A stretch of DNA of 64,000 nt from Acidobacteriaceae bacterium (GTDB taxonomy: Bacteria > Acidobacteriota > Terriglobia > Bryobacterales > Bryobacteraceae). Location: positions 62,001-126,000 of the forward strand of contig JAFAYI010000033.1 of NCBI GenBank assembly GCA_019240475.1, in the 5' to 3' direction. The position numbers were made by a program, and so were the translations under genes. Below the pieces are notes generated by a model, which worked only from the letters and a program-made list of their open reading frames with translations, had not been told where the DNA came from and searched no databases. The number at the start of each line of letters is the position of its first letter. Position 1 is the stretch's first letter. Below, piece by piece: positions 1 through 7,757 of this stretch.

Positions 1-845
1 GCGGCAACTTCTCCCAACCCAGGTGAATAGACCGCCGACGCGATCTCGGCCCCAGTCTTGCCTGCGGCGAGCAGCTTGGCCCCAGGAGAGGGCGGATGCG
101 CTCCCTCGATCCGGACCGGCATCAGAACGCGGTGCACTTGCCCGCGCGACCGCACTCGCTCGACGATCTCCTGGCCCAGGTAGCAGCCCTTATTGAAATG
201 CACGGCGTCGCCGATTCGCGTCTCCTGCACCAGGTACCGTTCCCCGATTTCTTCCCCATAGCGCGGCCACCCGTTTTCGATGCGAACGACGCGCGCTTGT
301 TCGTCCGTGGCGGGCGGAATGCCGGCGGCGCGAAGGCGGCCGAGGAATTCTTCCTTTTGGGAGATGGGCAGGAAGATGCGAAGCCCGTCCCCGCCGATGC
401 TGGTCGAGCGTGTCACGAATCCACCGGGCAACTCCCGGATGCCGTACTTATGTTCCGGCGCGGGCAAGGCCAACTGCCGCGCGGCCGCCATCGCGCCGGG
501 ACCGGCGATCTCCAAAGCGGCCCATTGTCCGGTTTCATCGGCGAGCTCGGCGTCGTCGGCGATGATGTAGCGGTCCAGGTGGTCCCGCAATTTCTGCCCG
601 GTTTCCGGTTCCGTATCGAGCAAGAGAGAATCGCCCGAATTATAGATGCAGGCATCGCACAAGATGCGGCCTTTATCGTTCAGGAAGAATGCGTAGAGGC
701 CGTCGCCGCGCGCCAGGTTTTTGACATCGTTCGTGCTCATGGCATGCAGCAGGCGTGCTCTGTCTTCTCCGGCGACCCGTATTTTGCCGCGCGCCGAGAC
801 GTCGATCGAGGCCGCGCGCTCGCGGAGTGCTTCATATCCATTCAT
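1..845 (-). CDS. ygfZ: YgfZ/GcvT-like folate-binding protein (3' end outside window)
   Basis: Reading the minus strand from the ATG at 845 gives an open frame that runs off the left edge of the window after about 281 codons. It carries the family signature KGCYLGQE in the context HFNKGCYLGQEIVERVRSRG, which marks the tetrahydrofolate-binding YgfZ (COG0354) proteins related to the T-protein of glycine cleavage. Members help in the assembly or repair of Fe-S enzymes in the cytoplasm. The N-terminal half (SARGKIRVAGEDRARLLHAM, then FFLNDKGRIL) also fits the GcvT-like fold. The C-terminal barrel is only partly present. What is seen is the motif; the Fe-S role is family knowledge. The neighbouring membrane protein lies 32 bases downstream of the start on the same strand and shows no obvious functional link. 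Confidence 0.9.
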   Translation of the reverse strand, partial: MNGYEALRERAASIDVSARGKIRVAGEDRARLLHAMSTNDVKNLARGDGLYAFFLNDKGRILCDACIYNSGDSLLLDTEPETGQKLRDHLDRYIIADDAELADETGQWAALEIAGPGAMAAARQLALPAPEHKYGIRELPGGFVTRSTSIGGDGLRIFLPISQKEEFLGRLRAAGIPPATDEQARVVRIENGWPRYGEEIGERYLVQETRIGDAVHFNKGCYLGQEIVERVRSRGQVHRVLMPVRIEGAHPPSPGAKLLAAGKTGAEIASAVYSPGLGEVA

Positions 846-877
846 GAGAGGTTCCCGTATCCAGGAATTAGATGCGG

Positions 878-1327
878 TTACATGCCGCCCAGCGTCAACG
901 ACCGCAGGTAAGCCGAGATCAGCACAACCAGGATGCCGCTGATGGCGAGGCTCGCAAGCCGCCGCTTTCCGCGTCCGTCGGCTGTAACGTCGCCATAGGG
1001 CGAGGTGGCCCAGAGTATCGAAGCCGCGACGATATGCGCGACCAAGAGCATCTTGACCCCGAACCAGATCTCATAAGTCCTGCCATGCCGCGGGCCGGTC
1101 ATAAAGTTGTAGAGGCCGGAGCCGACAATGAGCGCTAAGAGTATGAATAGCGTGGCGCGATAGCGTTCCTGCGATTCGCGCGCCGCGCGCTTGCGCATCT
1201 CTTCCGGCAGTTCGTTCAACGTAGGCACGAGAACCTGGCGCGCGTAGAAGACGCCGCCAATCAGAAGAATCACGGAAGCGACATGCAAAAATCGGAACAG
1301 CAGGTGTACGAAGACGTCCAGATCCAC
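878..1327 (-). CDS. Small integral membrane protein, four helices, function unknown
   Basis: This 149-residue protein has about four hydrophobic helices (residues roughly 8-30, 58-78, 88-108 and 124-146) separated by short charged loops. The longest loop, around residues 35-55, is rich in Arg and Glu and should face the cytoplasm. The pattern HVASVILLIGGVFYARQ and the His residues near helix ends resemble small CopD/DUF2269-like membrane proteins, but no residue set proves that. It lies upstream of the ygfZ-like gene on the same strand, with 32 bases between, so co-transcription is possible. I do not recognise a specific function. Confidence 0.75.
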   Translation of the reverse strand: MDLDVFVHLLFRFLHVASVILLIGGVFYARQVLVPTLNELPEEMRKRAARESQERYRATLFILLALIVGSGLYNFMTGPRHGRTYEIWFGVKMLLVAHIVAASILWATSPYGDVTADGRGKRRLASLAISGILVVLISAYLRSLTLGGM

Positions 1328-1365
1328 GTCTCCGAGTATAGTGGGGCGCGGGGCGCGGGCGATAC

Positions 1366-1689
1366 TTAGCCGCGCACGGAGACGAGCTCGGCAGAGCAGA
1401 CCGGAGACGGCAGATAGCCGGCGTCAAGCTGTTTGATTTTGAGCAGAGAGGCGAAGGCCTGCTCGGTGTGCGAGTGCTGCACGCGCGCAAGCATCAGCGC
1501 CCAATTGGCGAGGTCCTGCGCCTGCCGCAGAAGCTCGCACGCATCGAGATCCTCCAGGCGGAGTTTCCCGAATATCAGGCGCTGCTCTTCGAGCAGCGTT
1601 TGCGCCTCGCTGTAGCGTCGCTCTTGCATGGCGGAGCGGAGGTCGGCAAAATTTTGCTCAATTTCGCGGGTGCATTCAGGCGAGGTCAT
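1366..1689 (-). CDS. FliT-like flagellar export chaperone candidate
   Basis: A 107-residue mostly helical, charged protein without signal peptide or membrane segment. It starts 18 bases downstream of the fliD stop on the same strand. In many bacteria this slot holds fliS or fliT, chaperones that keep FliC or FliD unfolded for export. The size and amphipathic helices (EIEQNFADLRSAMQERRYSEA, about residues 9-29, then a second helical hairpin about 30-80) fit FliT better than FliS, but sequence identity is too low to see a signature. The assignment therefore rests on position and helical character. A generic helical protein of unknown role is the alternative. Confidence 0.6.
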   Translation of the reverse strand: MTSPECTREIEQNFADLRSAMQERRYSEAQTLLEEQRLIFGKLRLEDLDACELLRQAQDLANWALMLARVQHSHTEQAFASLLKIKQLDAGYLPSPVCSAELVSVRG

Positions 1690-1707
1690 CGGGACACTTT
1701 CGTGAGC

Positions 1708-3105
1708 TTATCCATTGTTCGGATTGCTGATGTTGTTTTCGATCTGGAACAGTCCCTGGAAGAACGAGACCTGGCTCTGCAGGGTCGCGATCATGGCGTC
1801 GCTTTGCGAAAGTTGCGCCACCAGATTCTGTTGAAACTGGTTGATGCTGTTCTCCTCGTTTCCCATGTTGGTGTTGAGCGTCGTCAAGTCGTGCGTAATG
1901 GACGCTTCTTCGGTCTTCACGGCTCCCACGGTCGGATCCTCCAGGCTAGTCAGTGCGGAAGTGGCGACGCCGAGGAAACCCGAAGTGGATGTTCCCAGGA
2001 ACTGCGCCAATCCAGTGAAGTTACTTCCTGCCGATTGTTCGAATTCGGCGGCATTGAACGTCAGGTTGCCCGAGTTGTCCAGATCGAGCCCCAGATTGCC
2101 CAGATTGGTGACGCTGCCGCTGAAGTTCGAATAATCCACGATGCTTGAGAGCGCCTGCTGCGCAACCTGCAGGATGCTGTCTCCGGAGAGAGCGCCTGCA
2201 TTCTGTCCATGCTGGGCCGCCAATTGGGACACGACTGCGTTATAGGCGCTGGCAAACTGCTGCAGGGCTGTTTGCGCGCTGGTGGTCGATTGACCCACTG
2301 TGATGGTAATCGGATTACCCGGGCCTGGCGCGCTGAGAAGATTTACGCTCACCCCTTGCGCCAAGGTGATGGTGTCGGAATTGCTTGAGATCGTATTTGG
2401 CAGGCCGTCGACCTTATACGTCGCCTCCGCGCCTGTGGAAATCGTGTTGAGCAGATTGTTGGCGCCATCGCTCAATTGGATGCTTACGTTGCCGAGCGTC
2501 GAGGACTGAACCGCCAAGCGATAATCGGGCGACCCCGAGGAGCCGACATTTACTACCGACGCCGTTACTCCCAAGGAAGAGTTGCCGTTCAGCGCGCTGA
2601 CTAGCCCATCGAGCGTATCGCTCGCCGGCGTGATCGTGGTCGGAACGCCATTTACGGTCAGAGTGAACGAAGACGCGCTGCTGATATTCTGCGAGGTCGG
2701 ATCGGTAACGGTTTGCGGGCTTCCCGTGCTGACGGTCTGCGTCGCCGAACCGAGGCTGTCCACTTCCAGTTGATATACGCCGGTGGTGGCGGCGCTGTTC
2801 AGCGACACGGAAGCTACCGAGTTGTCGCTCACGGTCGCGGCTAGAGCTTGCGACCCGACGGCCGACTGCAAGCCGGTCACCGCCGTCTGCAAATTGGAAA
2901 GCGCCTGGTCTAGGGATTCCAACGCCGACTGTCGGCTCTGATCGCTACTTGCCTGATCCGCCATTCCATCCAGCGGTATCTCCTGTATCTGAACGGCCTT
3001 GTCGATTACTTGCTGGAACTGCGCCGAATAGGTGCTTTGTCCGGTAAACGTAAGCGGAGTAATCAGCCCGGAAGCGGAAGTAGGTGTGCTGGATGTAGTG
3101 CCCAT
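1708..3105 (-). CDS. fliD: Flagellar filament capping protein FliD
   Basis: The 465-residue product caps the growing flagellar filament and helps polymerise flagellin outside the cell (hook-associated protein 2). The N-terminal region (about residues 12-110) has the FliD_N pattern with GLITPLTFTG and QIQEIPLDGM, followed by helical heptads DQALSNLQTAVTGLQSAVGS. The middle is Ser/Thr/Asn-rich beta material. The C-terminal region (about 395-460) ends in a long coiled segment typical of FliD_C (NTNMGNEENSINQFQQNLVA). No cleavable signal is present, as expected for a type III flagellar export substrate. It lies downstream of flagellin on the same strand, separated by 66 bases that contain a strong hairpin. 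The length is normal for the family. Confidence 0.95.
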   Translation of the reverse strand: MGTTSSTPTSASGLITPLTFTGQSTYSAQFQQVIDKAVQIQEIPLDGMADQASSDQSRQSALESLDQALSNLQTAVTGLQSAVGSQALAATVSDNSVASVSLNSAATTGVYQLEVDSLGSATQTVSTGSPQTVTDPTSQNISSASSFTLTVNGVPTTITPASDTLDGLVSALNGNSSLGVTASVVNVGSSGSPDYRLAVQSSTLGNVSIQLSDGANNLLNTISTGAEATYKVDGLPNTISSNSDTITLAQGVSVNLLSAPGPGNPITITVGQSTTSAQTALQQFASAYNAVVSQLAAQHGQNAGALSGDSILQVAQQALSSIVDYSNFSGSVTNLGNLGLDLDNSGNLTFNAAEFEQSAGSNFTGLAQFLGTSTSGFLGVATSALTSLEDPTVGAVKTEEASITHDLTTLNTNMGNEENSINQFQQNLVAQLSQSDAMIATLQSQVSFFQGLFQIENNISNPNNG

Positions 3106-3117
3106 ATGTAAGAATGC

Positions 3118-3139
3118 GGGGCGCTCCTAAGAGCGCCCC
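3118..3139 (-). terminator. Strong hairpin between flagellin and fliD
   Basis: GGGGCGCTC (3118-3126), a four-base loop and GAGCGCCCC (3131-3139) form a perfect 9-bp GC-rich stem. It sits 33 bases after the flagellin stop and 12 bases before the fliD start, both read leftwards. No T-run follows, so it is not a textbook intrinsic terminator. It may partly end the abundant flagellin transcript or protect its 3' end, allowing lower fliD expression. The structure is seen directly; the role is inferred. Confidence 0.75.
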
Positions 3140-3171
3140 ATTGACTCACTCAACTTATCGGAGGCTGGTTA

Positions 3172-4029
3172 TTAGCCTTGTAGCAGCTTTAACACCGCCT
3201 GCGGTATTTGGTTCGCTTGAGCCAAGGCTGCCATGGCCGATTGCATCAGCACCTGCTGCTGCGACAGGTTAGTTGCCGCTTGCGCCATGTTGGCGTCGCG
3301 TATGGTCGACTGCGCGGCGGAATCGTTGGTGATCTGGGACTGCGCCAGGTTGATGGCGAAGTTCAGCTGGTTGATGCCGGCGCCCACCGCGCCCTGCACC
3401 TGGCCGAGAGAGGTCACCGCGGCGGCAATCGCCGAGATGGCGGCGGAGAAGTTGGCCGAGTTGGTCAGGTTGCTGACGGCCGTGTAGGCGCTGAGACCCA
3501 GGCCGGCGGCATCTACTGCCATGGAAGTTCCCGAGAGGGCGATGGTTTCGACCGCCACGCCGATGGAAGCGCCGTTGCTGTTTCCGAGACCGCCGCCGAC
3601 GTAGACCGAAAGCGCAGCGTTGAAATCGCCGCCCGTGTTCATGCCGACGTTCTGCGCCTGGCGCGAGATTTCGGTCACGTCGTTGGCGAATTCGGTAGCC
3701 AGCGTCGTGAAGTTGCCGGTGAACGTGCTCGAAGAGCCTTCCGTCGCCAGAGTCTGCAATCGGTCGAGAATCTGGGAGATGTTGCTCAGGCCGCCGTCGA
3801 TGATCTGCAACTGCCCGACGGCGTTGTTGCCGTTCGAAACGCCCTGCGTCAGAACCGCGCCGGCATTCCGCAACTGGTTCGCCATCGCAACGCCGGCCGG
3901 GTCGTCCGCCGCGCTGTTGATCCGGTAACCGGAGGTCATCTCCTCGATCGTGTTCTGCTCGTTCGCCTGGTTGGTGTTCAGGTTTTGCAGGCCGTACAGC
4001 GCAGCAACGTTGGTTTGAATCGAAATCAT
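3172..4029 (-). CDS. fliC: Flagellin
   Basis: The 285-residue protein is the filament subunit. The N-terminal D0/D1 region (about residues 1-135) has the flagellin patterns TNVAALYGLQNLN, SGYRINSAADDPAGVAMANQLR and IDGGLSNISQILDRLQTLA. The C-terminal D1/D0 region ends in NLSQQQVLMQSAMAALAQAN and PQAVLKLLQG. The variable middle is short (about 60 residues, Gly/Ser/Ala-rich), so this is a compact flagellin with little surface domain. A weak AGGAGA ribosome-binding site lies about 12 bases upstream of the ATG. The gene follows a GT41-type glycosyltransferase on the same strand, which suggests that Ser/Thr residues of the filament are glycosylated. A sigma28-like -10 element precedes it. Only one flagellin copy is present in the window. 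Confidence 0.97.
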   Translation of the reverse strand: MISIQTNVAALYGLQNLNTNQANEQNTIEEMTSGYRINSAADDPAGVAMANQLRNAGAVLTQGVSNGNNAVGQLQIIDGGLSNISQILDRLQTLATEGSSSTFTGNFTTLATEFANDVTEISRQAQNVGMNTGGDFNAALSVYVGGGLGNSNGASIGVAVETIALSGTSMAVDAAGLGLSAYTAVSNLTNSANFSAAISAIAAAVTSLGQVQGAVGAGINQLNFAINLAQSQITNDSAAQSTIRDANMAQAATNLSQQQVLMQSAMAALAQANQIPQAVLKLLQG

Positions 4030-4117
4030 AAAATTTGTTTTTCTCCTAATTCAGCGGTCTTGCCGAGTTTTTGTCGGCCCCGGTTTTCAACTACCCGGCA
4101 ACCTGCTGTCAGATACC

Positions 4118-4145
4118 GTATCGGCAGCAAAATGGCTCTTTGAGA
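4118..4145 (-). promoter_or_regulatory. Sigma28-like promoter of the flagellin gene
   Basis: On the minus strand GCCGATAC (4118-4125) matches seven of eight bases of the flagellar sigma28 -10 consensus GCCGATAA. About 13-14 bases upstream lies TCAAAG, a poor fit to the -35 TAAAG element. Transcription would start near 4111 and leave an untranslated leader of about 80 bases before the flagellin ATG at 4029. This fits class III flagellar control by FliA. The -10 match is direct; the -35 is weak. Confidence 0.55.
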
Positions 4146-4149
4146 AAAA

Positions 4150-4164
4150 TTTGGCGCCGCCAAA
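4150..4164. repeat. Perfect 7-bp inverted repeat upstream of the flagellin promoter
   Basis: TTTGGCG (4150-4156), one central base, then CGCCAAA (4158-4164) form a perfect palindrome. It lies 15 bases past the stop of the glycosyltransferase gene and just upstream of the sigma28-like promoter. It could be an operator for a dimeric regulator of flagellin or a short stem at the end of the upstream transcript. Nothing in the window identifies the binding protein. Confidence 0.6.
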
Positions 4165-4179
4165 ATCTCGTCACTTTGG

Positions 4180-6027
4180 CTAACCCCGCTCCTCGCACCA
4201 TCGCTCGAAGACCCGCACGTACGACTCTTCCAACTCCTTCACGAACTTCCGCGAATCGTAGACCGGCGTTGCCGGAAGAATCTCCCGCGCCTGCTCGCGG
4301 AAACGAGCCAGCCGGTCGGTGTCCTCGGCGAGCGCAACCGCCTTTTCGATGTACTCTCTCGGATTCTCCGCCACCAAGTCGCCCATTCCCGTATTGGCGA
4401 GCAACGATGCGCCCACCCGCGCTACAAACCGGTCGCCTCGCAGAGTCACGACCGGCACGCCCATCCACAATGCCTCGCAGGTAGTGGTCGTGCCGTTGTA
4501 GGGAAAGCTGTCCAAGGCGATGTCCACGTCGTTATAGGCGCTCAGGAAATCCCGGCCTCCGGCCTTCATGTCGAAGCGCTCCGGCGGTATTCCGGCGGTG
4601 CGCAACACGCGCGCTAAACGCTCGTCCACCAGCGGATCCCCCAACAGGTGATAGCGCATCACGATGCGCGAATACTTCACCGCTTTCAGGATTTCCGCCC
4701 ACCACGCCAGCACATACTTATTGATCTTGGAGGGATTGTTCATGCATCCAAAAGTGATGTAGCCGTTGCGGTCGAACGGCAGCGGGCCGATGTCGGGACA
4801 CTCGCGCGGATTGAAGCAGACGTAAGAATTCGGCAGCCGCAGCGGCTCTTCCACAAAAAAGGCGCGCTCGCGCGGAGGAGCGATGATGTCGTCCACCACG
4901 ATGTAATCGAGGGTGTCGACGCCCGTAGTTCCCGAATATCCGCACCAGCTCATCTGCACCGGGGCGACACGGCGCCCCAGGAGCGGCAGCTTTTGAACGC
5001 TCGAGTTGCCCATCAGATCGACGACAATGTCCAGCCCGTCGCTGCGCAGCAGCTCCGCGGCCTCGGCGTCTTCCATGGTCGAGATGTCCCGCCAGTGATC
5101 GACTTTCTCTCGAATCCGGCGGGTGGTCTCGTCTTCGCGCGGATGCGGGGTTATGCAGAATACTTCGAACCGCTCCCGGTCGTGAGACGTAATCACGTCT
5201 TCGACGAACTTCATCACCACGTGTCCGCGGAAATCCGCCGACAAATAGCCGATTTTCAGTTTTCGGTTGCTCGATCGCGGGTTCGAAAACTCGTGCCTTC
5301 CTTTTGCCGGCCCCACGTGCGCCCGAACTTGCCGGCCGAACTCCAGGTGCTCTTCCAACACCTTTTCGTTTGGAATCGCCGGATCGTACTGCATCGCAAA
5401 CAGCATTCCGGAGCGCAACTGCCACGACTCCGGCTCCATTTCGAGAACCTTGCGGTACAACGGAATGCACACCTCCGTATCGCCCAAGGCTACGTAGCAG
5501 CTCGCAAGGCCCTTCCGCGCGTCGATATTGTCCGGATCGAGCGATAGCACCAGCAGAAACGACTGCACGGCTTGCCCGTACTCCTGGATCTTCTCCTGAA
5601 CGAAGCCCAAGTTCAGCCGCGCCCGCGTATCCTTTGGATCGATTTCAAGCGCTCTCCGGCAGCACTTCTCGCTCTCCTTCCACTTCTCCTGCATCCGATA
5701 CACGGCGCCCAGGTTGATATGCACTTCGAGGAGATTCGGGTCGAGCCGCTTGGCTCGCAAAAGGTAGGTTTCAGCCGGCTCCAGCTTGCCTTGCATCAAC
5801 AGCACATAACCGAGGGCGACGGAAGCGCTTGCGGTGGTGAGACGCAACTGTTCGGCTCGCGCCAGGATCTCGCGGTAAATCTTCTCCGCGTCGGCGAAAT
5901 TCTTCTCCCGTTCGAACGCTTTGCCTTCCTGAAAGCGGCTCTCCAACATCTGCAACGTGCGGGGCTCGACCGTAAGCGGTCTCACGTGTTTGGGTTGTTT
6001 CAAGACTGCCGGTAAAGTTCTGCTCAT
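4180..6027 (-). CDS. TPR-containing O-GlcNAc-transferase-like glycosyltransferase (GT41)
   Basis: The 615-residue protein has an N-terminal array of about five tetratricopeptide repeats (residues roughly 35-220) followed by the two-lobed GT41 (SPINDLY/OGT) catalytic region. Recognisable catalytic-lobe patterns are KIGYLSADFRGHVV, VDLMGNSSVQKLPLLGRRVA, PVQMSWCGYSGTTG, FGCMNNPSKINKYVLAWWAE and DIALDSFPYNGTTTTCEALW. The family transfers a sugar, usually GlcNAc, from a UDP donor to Ser/Thr of cytoplasmic proteins, with the TPR part choosing the acceptor. It ends 150 bases upstream of the flagellin gene on the same strand, so flagellin is the obvious candidate substrate before export. The substrate is inferred from position. 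No signal peptide is seen. An ATG start at 6027 gives a sensible N-terminus. Confidence 0.93.
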   Translation of the reverse strand: MSRTLPAVLKQPKHVRPLTVEPRTLQMLESRFQEGKAFEREKNFADAEKIYREILARAEQLRLTTASASVALGYVLLMQGKLEPAETYLLRAKRLDPNLLEVHINLGAVYRMQEKWKESEKCCRRALEIDPKDTRARLNLGFVQEKIQEYGQAVQSFLLVLSLDPDNIDARKGLASCYVALGDTEVCIPLYRKVLEMEPESWQLRSGMLFAMQYDPAIPNEKVLEEHLEFGRQVRAHVGPAKGRHEFSNPRSSNRKLKIGYLSADFRGHVVMKFVEDVITSHDRERFEVFCITPHPREDETTRRIREKVDHWRDISTMEDAEAAELLRSDGLDIVVDLMGNSSVQKLPLLGRRVAPVQMSWCGYSGTTGVDTLDYIVVDDIIAPPRERAFFVEEPLRLPNSYVCFNPRECPDIGPLPFDRNGYITFGCMNNPSKINKYVLAWWAEILKAVKYSRIVMRYHLLGDPLVDERLARVLRTAGIPPERFDMKAGGRDFLSAYNDVDIALDSFPYNGTTTTCEALWMGVPVVTLRGDRFVARVGASLLANTGMGDLVAENPREYIEKAVALAEDTDRLARFREQAREILPATPVYDSRKFVKELEESYVRVFERWCEERG

Positions 6028-6152
6028 ATCTGTGTCCGCATCTCGGGTTCCACAGCTTATCTATCGGATGGCGGCAGGAATATCTGTACAGCCCTGCGGC
6101 TGCGAATTTTCCGGAATTTGCCGACTAATCTTGTAGCCCCAGGAGGGCATAG

Positions 6153-6989
6153 ATGCAGACGCTTGTCGAAAACGCCGAGCTACTGAAGCTGTTCGAAGAG
6201 CGCGAAAAGAGAAACGCGCAGGGCCGGAACTTTTATCTGGCCGAGCCGGTCAAGTGCAAAGCGTACACGTTTTGGGGCGCCACCATGAACGTCATGCTGC
6301 CGGAGGTCGTCTCCGGCCAGATCGTCTCGGAATCTTATTTCGAGAAGGATGAGACGCTGGTCCTGCTGAAGCTCCTGCGCCCCGGCATGGTCTTCTTCGA
6401 CGTGGGCGCTCACGTCGGCTACTTCAGCCTCCTGGCTTCCCACTTGGTGGGCGAGACCGGCCAGGTTCACTCCTTCGAGCCCACGCCGCGCACGTTTCGC
6501 CTGCTGGCCGACAACGCCAAGCACCATAGCAACATAACAGTCAATAACTTAGCGGTCTATTCGCACTCCGACGAGCTCGTCTTCAACGACTTTGGCGCTA
6601 TGAATTTCGCCTTCAACTCGTTCTTTCCGGCCCGCGTGCCCGGCGGCCGGGCGGTCCCCGAGGTAAAGCACCGCATTCAAACCGTTTCGCTGGATGAGTA
6701 CGTCGCGCGCACCGGCGTGAAGCCCAACGTGATTAAAGTAGATGCGGAAAGCGCCGAGTATCAGATCATCGACGGCATGAAGGATACGCTCAAGACCTGC
6801 CGACCATTTTTCATGATCGAAGTGGGCGACCTGGATCTGGAGGGTGTTCGCCCGTGCTCGGAGATCGTGGAATTCGCTTGCAGCCACGGGTACCGGCCGC
6901 TCAGGTTCGAAGAGGGCGAGTTGAAGGCGGACACGGTGCGCGACCGGTATCACGGCTGGGGCACGGTCTTTTTCGAGCCTTTAACTTAA
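6153..6989 (+). CDS. FkbM-family SAM-dependent methyltransferase
   Basis: This 278-residue cytoplasmic enzyme has the class I methyltransferase motif FFDVGAHVGYFSLLA (about residues 87-101), followed by VHSFEPTPRTFRLL and, later, KVDAESAEYQIIDGM, all typical of the FkbM family. FkbM enzymes methylate hydroxyls of sugars or polyketides, and many sit in polysaccharide or flagellar glycan loci. A good ribosome-binding site AGGAGG lies six bases before the ATG. The gene is divergent from the GT41 gene with 125 bases between, so a shared regulatory region is possible. A role in decorating the flagellin glycan is attractive but only positional. The last nine bases overlap the end of the convergent phosphatase gene. 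Confidence 0.88.
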   Translation: MQTLVENAELLKLFEEREKRNAQGRNFYLAEPVKCKAYTFWGATMNVMLPEVVSGQIVSESYFEKDETLVLLKLLRPGMVFFDVGAHVGYFSLLASHLVGETGQVHSFEPTPRTFRLLADNAKHHSNITVNNLAVYSHSDELVFNDFGAMNFAFNSFFPARVPGGRAVPEVKHRIQTVSLDEYVARTGVKPNVIKVDAESAEYQIIDGMKDTLKTCRPFFMIEVGDLDLEGVRPCSEIVEFACSHGYRPLRFEEGELKADTVRDRYHGWGTVFFEPLT

Positions 6990-7757
6990 CTCCGCCTGCC
7001 GTAGCAGTTCTTCGACCGTGGGCTTCAGGCTTGGCGCGCACCCGTAGGCGTTGCCGCCGTAGATGGTGTTTTCGCCTCTAAAGCTGGCGAAGTAGCCCCC
7101 GGCCTCTTCAATTAGAATCTTCAAAGCGGCGAAGTCCCAGGGCGAGCCGTTCGGCTCCATCCAGACGTCGGAGCGGCCCTGCGCCAACAGCATGGCGTCC
7201 ACCGCGCCGCCCATGCTGCGAACCGCCCAAAAGCGCTGCACCCATGGCAGAAAGCGAGAGGCAAACGGCGCCACTCCGGCCTTGTTGAATCCATTAAAGG
7301 AAAGCACCGCGTCTTTCGGGTCGGATTTGTCCGATACGCGGAGCTGCGAATCGCTGCTCCAGGCCCCTTCGCCTCGGGCGGCCCAAAGGAGGAAGCCCTG
7401 CCTGGGGCAATGCGCCGCGCCGGCCACGATGTCGCCATCCTGTTCGAGGCCAATCAGCACCGTCCAGAGCGGTATGCCTCGCAAGAAGTCCCGGGTGCCA
7501 TCAATCGGATCGATAATCCACTTCCGTCCGCTCCGGCTCTGCCGCCGCGTTCCCTCTTCTCCGAGCAGCCCGTCCTCGGGAAACTCCAGGCTGATGCGAT
7601 CGACGATCAATTTCTCGCAGGCTCGGTCGGCCGCCGTTACGGGCGACTCGTCTGGTTTCATCTCTGCCTCGACCCCGCGCCGCTGGTAGTCGATCGCCAG
7701 CGCGCCTGCTTCCTGCGCCAGCAATTTGGCCAGTTCCACCTCGCGTTCAAACGCCAT
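6981..7757 (-). CDS. Inositol monophosphatase-fold phosphatase, HisN-like
   Basis: The 258-residue protein contains the metal-binding motifs of the FIG/inositol monophosphatase superfamily: PVTAADRACEKLI (residues about 39-51), GEEGTR (about 67-72), WIIDPIDGTRDFLRG (about 80-94) and WDFAALKILIEEAGG (about 207-221). These bind two or three Mg2+ ions and position the phosphate ester. The variant RDFLRG after the DPIDGT motif and the overall length are common in histidinol-phosphate phosphatases of the HisN type, but inositol-1-phosphate or a nucleotide phosphate are possible substrates. It is convergent with the FkbM gene (overlap of nine bases) and divergent from the radical SAM gene. Confidence 0.88.
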   Translation of the reverse strand: MAFEREVELAKLLAQEAGALAIDYQRRGVEAEMKPDESPVTAADRACEKLIVDRISLEFPEDGLLGEEGTRRQSRSGRKWIIDPIDGTRDFLRGIPLWTVLIGLEQDGDIVAGAAHCPRQGFLLWAARGEGAWSSDSQLRVSDKSDPKDAVLSFNGFNKAGVAPFASRFLPWVQRFWAVRSMGGAVDAMLLAQGRSDVWMEPNGSPWDFAALKILIEEAGGYFASFRGENTIYGGNAYGCAPSLKPTVEELLRQAELS

